Shown here piece after piece: positions 1 to 6,158 of a stretch of 50,179 bases of DNA. The notes under the pieces are model-generated. The model saw only the letters and a list, made by a program, of their open reading frames with translations, was not told where the DNA came from and searched no databases. Origin of the DNA: DASXMX01 sp036794395. GTDB lineage: Bacteria > Planctomycetota > Phycisphaerae > Tepidisphaerales > Tepidisphaeraceae. The position numbers and the translations under genes were made by a program. Position 1 is the first letter of the stretch. Every line of letters begins with the position of its first letter. The stretch lies in assembly GCA_036794395.1 (NCBI GenBank), contig DAIRGS010000009.1, positions 1-50,179 of the forward strand, in the 5' to 3' direction.

Positions 1-195
1 AGTCATTGGTCTAAACATGACTGCGCCTCTTCTCTACTCGACGTTAAGAATTCTTCTCCTGTCTCACATGGAGGGCGATCGGCGGTTTGACTTCAATTCG
101 ATGCGTACGTGGAAGAGATGGAACCGCGGATTTCGCGAATGACGCGGATGGGGCGGACGATTACTGGACTTTGCCAGGGTGTGGAGGTGTGGGTT
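1..195. other. Leading intergenic segment with a dispersed-repeat-like tract
   Basis: No gene is supported here. Around 119-150 lies an imperfect run of 'cgcgga/cgcgaa' plus 'tgacgcggat' units, which resembles short dispersed repeats common in planctomycete intergenic DNA. An open frame runs through it into the next gene, but a strong ribosome-binding site just before 196 argues that translation starts there. Confidence 0.4.
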
Positions 196-783
196 ATGAC
201 CGAGTTTCTTTTCGATATTGCGTGGTGGGTACCACTACTTGTGGTCGCGGCGGGCATTGGATTGCTCGTGATGGGTAACAATCGCCAACAGCCGGCCATG
301 CGTAACGGTGGGGCGGCGGTTGCCCTACTTGGCGCCTCATGGCTGGTGTTGTCATTTGTAATGGACACCCCCAGCAAGATCTGCCAGAAACAAACCAAAC
401 AACTCGTGCAGGCGATGGCCGACGGCGATTGGAAAGTCTTCGATGAGTTGACAGATGCGAAAATTGGCTTCGACTATGTGGGCCGTCCCTGGCATGTGGC
501 GGGGCGGCCGGCAGTTGAGGCTGGGGCGCAGGAAACGGTCAAGCATGCCGGCCTTCATTCAGCCAGCATCGGCCATGCTAAAACTACGCGCGATGCCGAC
601 AAAATCACGATTGCCTTCGTCGGTTACATGGATACCGAACTAACGCCCGGCCACCCGATCGACAGTGATTGGGAATTCGACTGGCGATTGGCCGGGGAAC
701 AATGGCGTTTGATTGCCATGCGAGTTTCGCGCGTGGATGACACGGGGCCGGAAGGAATCCGTCAATCATTGAACAAACGATGA
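196..783 (+). CDS. Membrane-anchored protein with a SnoaL/NTF2-like soluble domain
   Basis: I chose the ATG at 196 because GGAGGT (183-188) sits 7 bases upstream; the frame is open further back to an ATG at 109 without such a signal. The 195-residue product has two hydrophobic segments near the N-terminus (about residues 5-25 and 38-56). A soluble domain follows with a helix-rich start ('TKQLVQAMADGDWKVFDEL') and a strand-rich end including a 'WEFDWRLAGEQWRLIAM' stretch. That order is typical of NTF2/SnoaL-like folds, which are often ligand-binding or enzymatic, but no catalytic residues can be named. The next small membrane gene starts 22 bases downstream and is probably co-transcribed. The function is unknown and the fold call is inference. 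Confidence 0.65.
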   Translation: MTEFLFDIAWWVPLLVVAAGIGLLVMGNNRQQPAMRNGGAAVALLGASWLVLSFVMDTPSKICQKQTKQLVQAMADGDWKVFDELTDAKIGFDYVGRPWHVAGRPAVEAGAQETVKHAGLHSASIGHAKTTRDADKITIAFVGYMDTELTPGHPIDSDWEFDWRLAGEQWRLIAMRVSRVDDTGPEGIRQSLNKR

Positions 784-805
784 TCGATGAGCCGGAGGCG
801 GCAGC

Positions 806-1057
806 ATGGGCAACCTCTTTGGAATGTTCTATACGCTTCAGTTCGTGCTGCTGGTGGCGTGCGCCACGTTTTATTACAAAGCCGCCGAGATGGAGCGTGC
901 ATCCGGGGTTCTGTGGGCGGGGCTGTCGGTTGGAATATTCCTCGTGACGTGGCGATTCATGGGCTGGAGTTACGTTGGAAACCTGCTGGGGCAGGGCTTG
1001 TTATTGGGGGCAATCACTGGCTTGAGAATCTGGCGGGATCGGCCGGACCCTGATTAA
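806..1057 (+). CDS. Small three-helix membrane protein
   Basis: An 83-residue protein starting at ATG 806, with GGAGG (794-798) at good spacing. It is mostly hydrophobic, with about three membrane segments (residues 7-24, 33-52 and 56-73) and a short charged tail 'RDRPDPD'. It lies 22 bases after the membrane-anchored NTF2-like gene, so the two probably form an operon and may act together in the inner membrane. I do not recognise a family. An overlapping frame from 787 lacks the ribosome-binding site and membrane pattern and was rejected. Confidence 0.6.
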   Translation: MGNLFGMFYTLQFVLLVACATFYYKAAEMERASGVLWAGLSVGIFLVTWRFMGWSYVGNLLGQGLLLGAITGLRIWRDRPDPD

Positions 1058-1137
1058 GAGCTGATTTGGCTGCCCGTAGTGGGCGAATCTGCAAGATTGA
1101 CTCTCACCTGGGAAAACAACTGGGGACGGAAACAAAT

Positions 1138-1183
1138 GCGGTGGCTGTGAATGTCCTTTGCGAATAAGTCAAAGCCGCACCGC
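1138..1183. repeat. Palindrome alpha, degenerate copy 1
   Basis: Imperfect inverted repeat, with arms near 1138-1150 and 1169-1183 around 'atgtcctttgcgaataag'. It matches the better copy at 3712-3753 in arm layout and in the loop 'tcctttccgaataa'. It lies just past the hairpin terminator that ends the minus-strand array, the same relative place as the other two copies. Confidence 0.55.
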
Positions 1184-1208
1184 TTAATCGCTTACAGATG
1201 CTTACCGT

Positions 1209-1244
1209 GAAAAAACAACCTCCCGGCGCTATGCCGGGAGGTTG
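1209..1244 (-). terminator. Rho-independent terminator of the B4 gene
   Basis: On the minus strand a perfect 12-bp stem (1216-1227 with 1233-1244, loop of 5) is followed by six T residues (1215-1210). It lies 30 bases after the stop codon of the gene ending at 1275. Very similar stems end the other two units (2901-2938 and 3859-3897), so the terminators were duplicated with the genes. Confidence 0.85.
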
Positions 1245-1274
1245 TGCTTTGTCCGGTTGTCTCGTACCGGCACG

Positions 1275-1643
1275 TTAGTGAATCTTCAACGGCCGTGTGG
1301 AGGGGGGTTTACTGCTGCCCCTATCCGTCACTTCAAGCTCAATCGTCTGCTTCGTCTTCACGTTCGTCACGACCATCGACGGCCGTTTGCCTTCCTGTGG
1401 AAAGCCGACCACGCGCCAATCCTGAAACGGCTTGCCGATGACATCGCCGCGACGATACTTGCCAATCATCTTGAGGTCAGCGCCGTAGACGTAACCAATT
1501 AGCATGGCCTCGTAATCGCCCTTGAAATTTCCATCCGATTCGATGCAGCACAACGCGAACCCAACCGGGCCGGGAGGTGGGAGCGGGAGAGGGGCCTTGG
1601 CATCGGCCATCCCAACGAAAATTAGCAGAAGAACGTGAAGCAT
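1275..1643 (-). CDS. Family B small secreted protein (copy B4)
   Basis: The start is the ATG at 1643, because GAGGTGA sits 5 bases upstream and translation then opens with a signal peptide (MLHVLLLIFVGMADA). The open frame runs on upstream to 1697 with no such support. The mature protein is about 105 residues: a Pro-rich start ('PPPGPVGFAL'), a core 'KYRRGDVIGKPFQDWRVVGF', then 'VVTNVKTKQTIELEV' and a tail ending 'PSTRPLKIH'. The copies at 2963 and 3926 share this order closely, and the 1782 gene carries the domain twice. It is the last gene of the array, 138 bases after its neighbour and followed by a clear terminator. I recognise no family; a secreted beta-rich domain is likely, with role unknown. 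Confidence 0.75.
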   Translation of the reverse strand: MLHVLLLIFVGMADAKAPLPLPPPGPVGFALCCIESDGNFKGDYEAMLIGYVYGADLKMIGKYRRGDVIGKPFQDWRVVGFPQEGKRPSMVVTNVKTKQTIELEVTDRGSSKPPSTRPLKIH

Positions 1644-1781
1644 GGGCGTCACCTCGCTATTCATTGTGATTGTATCGGCGCGCCATCGCGCGGTCATGGC
1701 GAGCGTTCTTAGCGCCCAGAAAAGATCAGTCCCCGACCTTGAACGCCGAGGGGCTGATTGCAGTCTCCGGTTAAGGTGCAG

Positions 1782-2525
1782 TCAGCCCGTCGTCACGGGT
1801 TGCGTTGTTGGCCGATGCGGAAGCCCGATGGACTTCCGCTCGATCTTCACGGTGTTGCCGGTTTGCTCGTTGCGAAGAACGACGTAGGACACAAAGCCGC
1901 GCCGATCCGGCCCGAGCGGGGTCCACACGGGGTTGCGCCCCTGAAACACTTCCTTAACTCGCCACATGTCATACGGCTTTGGCAAGAGTTGGCCTTCTCG
2001 ATAATTGCCCAGATCGTTCTCCGCGTAATACTCGCCGCCGACTAACTTGGCGTACCATCGAACTTCGCCGTTGGGGGGTTCGGGCTTGGGGAAAATGAGC
2101 ACGCAGCCGATGCCCGGAGGCGGCGGAACCGGCCGCGTCGATGGCCGCAAAACCGGAGGCGGCGCAGGGCGCGTTGGTGGCCATTTGCCTCCGTCCAAAG
2201 CGACGACGCCAAGCGCCACCTTGGTTCCGGTGTCTTCGTTGCGGATGATGACGTACCCCTGTGTGGGGTCGATCCCCGGCGAGGGATTCACTTCGATCAG
2301 CCGCCAGCGGTCTAACGGCGGAGGCAACGTCCGATCAAGACACACCGTCGCGGACTTGTTGGGAGCGTATGCGGTGGGGGTGAAGGCCGGGTCGTAAAAC
2401 CCGGCCGTGGCGATTTGATCCGACGTCGGGAAGTTGATCGAGATGTCAGAGCAATAAAGCTGTGCGATAGGCGGCGTCGGCACGGTTTGAGTCGCCGCCA
2501 CGATCATGCAGGCTACAAAGAACAT
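1782..2525 (-). CDS. Family B secreted protein with two domain copies (B3)
   Basis: A 247-residue protein starting at ATG 2525 behind GGAGG, with an N-terminal signal peptide (MFFVACMIVAATQ). Two copies of the family B core are visible. The first has 'LPPPLDRWRLIEV' and then 'YVIIRNEDTGTKVAL'. The second has 'YREGQLLPKPYDMWRVKEV' and then 'YVVLRNEQTGNTVKI'. A Pro/Arg/Thr-rich linker ('TRPAPPPVLRPSTRPVPPPP') joins them, and the tail 'RPTTQPVTTG' echoes the single-domain relatives. This is an internal duplication within a tandem gene family. It starts 12 bases after the truncated A fragment at 2538. Secretion is likely; the function is unknown. Confidence 0.75.
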   Translation of the reverse strand: MFFVACMIVAATQTVPTPPIAQLYCSDISINFPTSDQIATAGFYDPAFTPTAYAPNKSATVCLDRTLPPPLDRWRLIEVNPSPGIDPTQGYVIIRNEDTGTKVALGVVALDGGKWPPTRPAPPPVLRPSTRPVPPPPGIGCVLIFPKPEPPNGEVRWYAKLVGGEYYAENDLGNYREGQLLPKPYDMWRVKEVFQGRNPVWTPLGPDRRGFVSYVVLRNEQTGNTVKIERKSIGLPHRPTTQPVTTG

Positions 2526-2537
2526 ACGAACCTCCGG

Positions 2538-2894
2538 TTATTGAAGCCAGTTGACGCTCACTGCGGTCGTGAAGTACCATCCCTCTTTACTCAGATCGGC
2601 TTGCAACGTCCCTCCGACCAATATCATCGGCTGGATCGCCACGAGGATGTCCACATGGGCGGTCGGAGACAGGCCGGCAAACTGCACGACGAGATGATGC
2701 GCTGCGAGTTGTGCGGGAGTGAATGTCTGGTTAATGAGGTACCCATTGGCTTCGGGGCTACCGCCGATGACCCTCACCGCCACGCCGCTCACCCAACAAA
2801 ATGGCGACGGCTCTAAATAAGTTCGGATCAGCCGAGTAATGCTAAGCCATCCGTTTAGGTTTTCTTGGGTGACAGTTCTACTCCGATACAACAA
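2538..2894 (-). pseudogene. Remnant of the family A C-terminal domain (A3)
   Basis: This open frame covers 118 codons, but the first part (about 2800-2894) is translation through palindrome alpha and next to the terminator of the unit upstream. Only the part after about 2800 resembles family A. The pattern 'AHVDILVAIQP...EGWYFTTAVSVNWL' loosely parallels the end of the full-length protein at 4350 ('MTIDVMMWKFSGGGW...VKVNVLFT'). No signal peptide and no convincing start are present. It keeps the position of an A gene immediately before a B gene. The relation is weak in sequence and rests partly on gene order. It could instead be a short independent gene. Confidence 0.45.
2804..2853. repeat. 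Palindrome alpha, degenerate copy 2
   Basis: Imperfect inverted repeat: 'gcgacggct' near 2804-2812 against 'aagccatccg' near 2844-2853, followed by 'tttaggt' as in the 3712 copy ('ccgtccggtttag'). It sits about 50 bases past the terminator at 2901-2938 and overlaps the 5' end of the A3 remnant. Confidence 0.5.
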
Positions 2895-2900
2895 GAGAAC

Positions 2901-2938
2901 AAAAAAGCAACCTCCCGGCCGAGTAGTCGGGAGGCTGC
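2901..2938 (-). terminator. Rho-independent terminator of the B2 unit
   Basis: On the minus strand an 11-bp stem with one mismatch (2928-2938 with 2907-2917) is followed by six T residues (2906-2901). It begins 25 bases after the stop of the B2 gene. The stem resembles those at 1209-1244 and 3859-3897. Confidence 0.8.
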
Positions 2939-2962
2939 GTTGCGCCCGCTTGTTTCCGACCG

Positions 2963-3322
2963 TTAGTGAATCTTCACTGGCCGGGTGGAGGGAGGTTTAC
3001 TGTTGCCGGTGTACGTGGCTTCGAGCTCAATGGTCTGCGTCGTGTTCACGTTTGTTACAACCACCGACGGTTTCGTATGATTTGGAAACCCGACCACACG
3101 CCAGTCCTCAAAAGGTTTGGGGAGGGCTTGGCCGGCTCGCAATTCACCAAGGAGTTTGTGGTCCGCGTCGTACAGGACTGCAAAAAGGCGCGACTCCAAC
3201 GTGCCCTTTCCATCCTTGTATCTGACGGAGTACAAGGCAAAACCCGGTGGCCCGACTGGGGGTAATTGCTCGATCTGGGAATCACCCACAAGCAACGCGA
3301 CTGCGAGAATGATGTGGGACAT
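2963..3322 (-). CDS. Family B small secreted protein (copy B2)
   Basis: A 119-residue protein from ATG 3322, with GAGG about 9 bases upstream. It has a short signal peptide (MSHIILAVALLVGDS), then 'PVGPPGFALYSVRYKDG', the core 'LRAGQALPKPFEDWRVVGF', then 'VVVTNVNTTQTIELEA' and the tail 'PPSTRPVKIH'. It is clearly a paralogue of the genes at 1275 and 3926. It starts 14 bases after the A2 remnant and is followed by a strong terminator at 2901-2938, so A2-B2 was one transcription unit. No known family or catalytic motif is recognised; it is likely exported, with function unknown. Confidence 0.75.
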   Translation of the reverse strand: MSHIILAVALLVGDSQIEQLPPVGPPGFALYSVRYKDGKGTLESRLFAVLYDADHKLLGELRAGQALPKPFEDWRVVGFPNHTKPSVVVTNVNTTQTIELEATYTGNSKPPSTRPVKIH

Positions 3323-3336
3323 GACTTAAAACCTCA

Positions 3337-3705
3337 CTACTGCGGTTGCGTCGGCTTCTGATTTGCGGTCGTGAATTCCACGAGTTCTGTTATCATAGCC
3401 CTGCCCTCCCATCCTCCGCCAAATAGGCCATTCGGGTCCCAGGCCATCATTGAGACGGTAATCTCTAGCTGTGCACTGCCGGACGCTTGCTTCGGATAGG
3501 GATAAATCACCGGCAAGTTCTCCCCTGTGAGCGTTATATAACTAGTTGTCATCGCGCCGTTTTGTTTCATGTATGGAGCGAGCGATCCGTCGGGGCTTCG
3601 CACGCTGACGATGTATCGGTGGTTCGGGTCTATCTGAGCTGGTCCATCGCCGGGAACTGGAGTCCAATAATTGAGCGGGGGAGCACAAATGGGGACGGGG
3701 AGCAC
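3337..3705 (-). pseudogene. Truncated family A gene (A2), C-terminal domain only
   Basis: The open frame (GTG at 3705) encodes 122 residues. The first ten or so codons are read from a 19-bp duplicated 'agcacaaatggggacgg' tract beside palindrome alpha. The remainder aligns well with the last 100 residues of the full-length A protein. Both have 'ID..H.Y', then 'DGS' and 'YP.P..A', then 'GGGW' and '(E/V)(F/L)FT'. The first 400 or so residues, including the leader, are missing, so this is a 5'-truncated copy and probably not exported. It ends 14 bases before B2, keeping the A-B order. The tail 'NQKPTQPQ' is of the usual Thr/Pro/Gln type. Confidence 0.6.
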
Positions 3706-3820
3706 AAATGGGGACGGCTCTGAATATCCTTTCCGAATAATTCAGAGCCGTCCGGTTTAGTTTGCTCGACTCTACCGTTTAGGGTTCCCAGAGCCGTCCC
3801 GTTTAGGGTTCCCCGAGCAT
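3679..3820. repeat. Palindrome alpha, best copy (copy 3), with flanking duplications
   Basis: A perfect 14-bp inverted repeat (3712-3725 with 3740-3753, loop of 14) reads GGACGGCTCTGAAT outward. To its left a 19-base unit ('agcacaaatggggacggg') is duplicated at 3682 and 3701. To its right 'gccgtcc(c/g)gtttag' recurs at about 3748 and 3795. This looks like a REP-type palindrome cluster of the kind mobilised by RAYT transposases, but no transposase gene is in the window. Confidence 0.65.
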
Positions 3821-3858
3821 CGTGGGCATCGCGTAGTCAGGGGGGCGTCTCTCCGTCG

Positions 3859-3897
3859 AGAAAAGAGCAACCCCCCGGCGTGGAGTCGGAGGGTTGC
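3859..3897 (-). terminator. Terminator of the A1-B1 unit
   Basis: On the minus strand an 11-bp stem with one mismatch (3887-3897 with 3867-3877) is followed by the T-rich tract TCTTTTCTC. It begins 28 bases after the stop of the B1 gene, and sequence and placement match the other two unit terminators. Confidence 0.75.
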
Positions 3898-3925
3898 TTG
3901 CGTCCGGCTGTCTCTGACCGTCGAA

Positions 3926-4333
3926 TTAGTGAATCGTCACGGGTCGGGTGGAAGGCCGCTTCCTCGCCAGTTCCAAAACGACCGTCTCCTTCGTATCCAC
4001 GTTTGTGATAAGGATCGACGGTCCTTTGCGATTCTCGGGAATCCCCACGAATCGCCACGAATCAAACGGCTTGGGAAACGCATCGCCGCGATGTAGCTTT
4101 GCGATTACCTTGGGTTCGGCATCATAAATCCATGCCTCACAGATAGGCTCAACCGTAGTATGAATGTCGCCGGCCGGTGGGACATCAGGGACCGTGATTC
4201 GCCACAACGCGAATCCCAACGGCCCAGGCGGTTCCAGCTGCTCTAACTGTGAAGATACAGATGGTTCCACCGGACGAGTGGTGGCCGATTCGATGGACGC
4301 GACGGCAAGGATCAATAAGAGCACCTTCATCAT
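3926..4333 (-). CDS. Family B small secreted protein (copy B1)
   Basis: A 135-residue protein. It starts at ATG 4333 (a second ATG follows at once) with GAGGTAG 3 bases upstream. It has a signal peptide (MMKVLLLILAVASIESA), then 'TTRPVEPS', 'PPGPLGFALWRI', the core 'LHRGDAFPKPFDSWRFVGI', 'ILITNVDTKETVVLEL' and the tail 'RPSTRPVTIH'. It starts 16 bases after the stop of the only full-length A gene, so A1-B1 is the intact form of the repeated module. A partner or cell-surface role for A is plausible from this linkage but not shown. No known family is recognised. Confidence 0.75.
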   Translation of the reverse strand: MMKVLLLILAVASIESATTRPVEPSVSSQLEQLEPPGPLGFALWRITVPDVPPAGDIHTTVEPICEAWIYDAEPKVIAKLHRGDAFPKPFDSWRFVGIPENRKGPSILITNVDTKETVVLELARKRPSTRPVTIH

Positions 4334-4349
4334 GGGCTACCTCGATGTG

Positions 4350-5849
4350 TCAGTTCTGATCGTTCGACAGGGTAAACAAGACGTTTACCTTAACCTCATC
4401 CACAAATGCCCAGCCGCCCCCGGAAAACTTCCACATCATCACATCTATTGTCATCTTACCATTACCGGCATGTACCGGAAATGGATAGACCCCCGGGAAT
4501 CCTTGTGAGGGGCCAGCCCAGTAGTCCTGAATCCTCGGCCCAGCAAAACCAGAAGGGAAGATGACAGGACTCATTGAGCCGTCATCACTTGTAAGACCGA
4601 TGGAGTATTTGTGGTCATTGTCAATGACCGGCGTAGTGCCTGAGGGCCAAGTGTATCTGGTCCGAAGTGTGAGTCCACTTTGCGGATCATAAGTGATGCC
4701 TAATGGGTTTGCCATCTGCATCACCAGGCCCATTTGTCGTTGCTGCTCCGGCGAGAGTCCGGCCGCAGTAGACGCCCCTGTAAGGCGCGTTAATACGTGC
4801 GCGCTTGGGACAGCTTGCACCGCCGCGATCAATTCGTTCCTTGCTGCATCTCGGTCGGCTGACATGACACCATTTAGCTGTCCCACCAGTTCATCCATAT
4901 GCGCATCAGTAATTTCGCCCTGCACATGGTCGCTCATGTACAAACCCTTGGCATCCGGCCCGCCATCCTTCGCCCAAAACGTGTTCGCATTGGCGTCCCA
5001 CCAACCACCGGAAATCGGGATGACGTTGTTGCCCGGCTGTTCGAGAATCGAAACGTAGATGCCGTTCTGGTAGTCCGGGTGCATGAACGGCGTGACCATA
5101 TGGAAGCCCACATCCACACTGGACGTGCCCTGCGTCACTCCGATCTTGTAGACGTTGAAGCCCAGTTCGGGATGGCTGTCGGCGGTATCCAATTCGATTC
5201 CGTCCGGCCCGGTGATCGTGAAATACGGCTGGTTGCCGTTCGCGTCGTTGGGGAGCTGGTCGTCTGGAGTCTGGTTGTGCAGGTTGATGATGCCGCTGCT
5301 CGGCATTTTAACGTAGACGGTTGTGTTTCCCGCAGCCGGGCCGTCGAGGCTAAGTGTTTCCGACCCATCCTGTCCCCCCCGATCCGCTTCAACGCCGTGA
5401 GCGAACCCGGCTGAAGTGCCTTGCTGGATGCTCCCGTTATCGACCTTAATGAAGACGTTATCCGTCGTACTGATTTGCCAACCCTCTTGATCGGCGTTGC
5501 TCATCACCGTCCCGCCAAGCCAGGTGTCCTCGGTCGTGCCAGCGGGAATAAGAATGGGGTCGCCTACAGGTTGCCCGTTGAACGTGACGAAGATGTACCC
5601 ATCGTCCTGCGTGCCACTTGTCAGAGACAAGCCGGTATTCGGATCGACGTTGACAACAACCTCTGTCTCGATGCTTGCTTGCGTGTGGGTGTGGGCCGGC
5701 ACGTTGTTTTGCGATACGCCCCAAGTATGACCCCACACGCCCGAGGGATCGGCTTGGTTGACCGTGCCGTAGTAGTCGCTTGAGTTCGGATTCGAGACGG
5801 CGAATGTCGTCGCGTCGAGAAACTGCCGTGATTCCAGCGCCTCAATCAC
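4350..5849 (-). CDS. Full-length family A secreted protein with planctomycete ALESR leader
   Basis: A 499-residue frame from GTG 5849. Residues 4-13 ('ALESRQFLDA') match the leader motif found near the N-terminus of many large planctomycete extracellular proteins. The GTG has no ribosome-binding site. In frame, 20 codons further up, an ATA at 5907-5909 follows GGAGGT (5915-5920) and would add a basic stretch 'FSFLRRRRSR' before 'ALESR', the usual leader shape. The true start may therefore be a non-standard ATA. The body is beta-rich and Asn/Asp/Gly-rich without known domains. The last 100 residues are the part repeated in the fragments at 3337 and (weakly) 2538. B1 follows after 16 bases. Role unknown; extracellular is likely. 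Confidence 0.7.
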   Translation of the reverse strand: MIEALESRQFLDATTFAVSNPNSSDYYGTVNQADPSGVWGHTWGVSQNNVPAHTHTQASIETEVVVNVDPNTGLSLTSGTQDDGYIFVTFNGQPVGDPILIPAGTTEDTWLGGTVMSNADQEGWQISTTDNVFIKVDNGSIQQGTSAGFAHGVEADRGGQDGSETLSLDGPAAGNTTVYVKMPSSGIINLHNQTPDDQLPNDANGNQPYFTITGPDGIELDTADSHPELGFNVYKIGVTQGTSSVDVGFHMVTPFMHPDYQNGIYVSILEQPGNNVIPISGGWWDANANTFWAKDGGPDAKGLYMSDHVQGEITDAHMDELVGQLNGVMSADRDAARNELIAAVQAVPSAHVLTRLTGASTAAGLSPEQQRQMGLVMQMANPLGITYDPQSGLTLRTRYTWPSGTTPVIDNDHKYSIGLTSDDGSMSPVIFPSGFAGPRIQDYWAGPSQGFPGVYPFPVHAGNGKMTIDVMMWKFSGGGWAFVDEVKVNVLFTLSNDQN

Positions 5850-5940
5850 AGGCCGGGTTGCCGCGACGGTCGTATTGCGCGATCGGCGGCGGCGAAGAAA
5901 TGAAAATATGAACGACCTCCATCCGAAGAAGTGTTAAGCA

Positions 5941-5970
5941 GCCCGCCAGCCGAAACATTCGGCGGCGGGC
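5941..5970. other. Strong hairpin upstream of the A1 gene
   Basis: 'gcccgcc(a)gccgaa' pairs with 'ttcggcggcgggc' with a single bulge. It lies between the stop of the minus-strand propeller gene (6159) and the ribosome-binding site of A1 (5915-5920). There is no T tract on the minus strand, so it is either a weak terminator of the upstream gene or a leader hairpin of A1. Otherwise 5971-6158 shows nothing recognisable. Confidence 0.5.
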
Positions 5971-6158
5971 GAACTTTTGCGTTCACTCAAATTGTCGGGG
6001 CGAACCAAGGTGCCGTCTTGACAGTGAAGTGTTCGGCCTTTAGCGCATCTGGGGCGACCGGCCTTTGTCGCCACTCGTCACAATATCCGTGATCACGAAA
6101 TTTTGGCAATGCGCGAAATTACGCCTCCCCGCGATCGGCCGGATCCAGAATGAGAACC

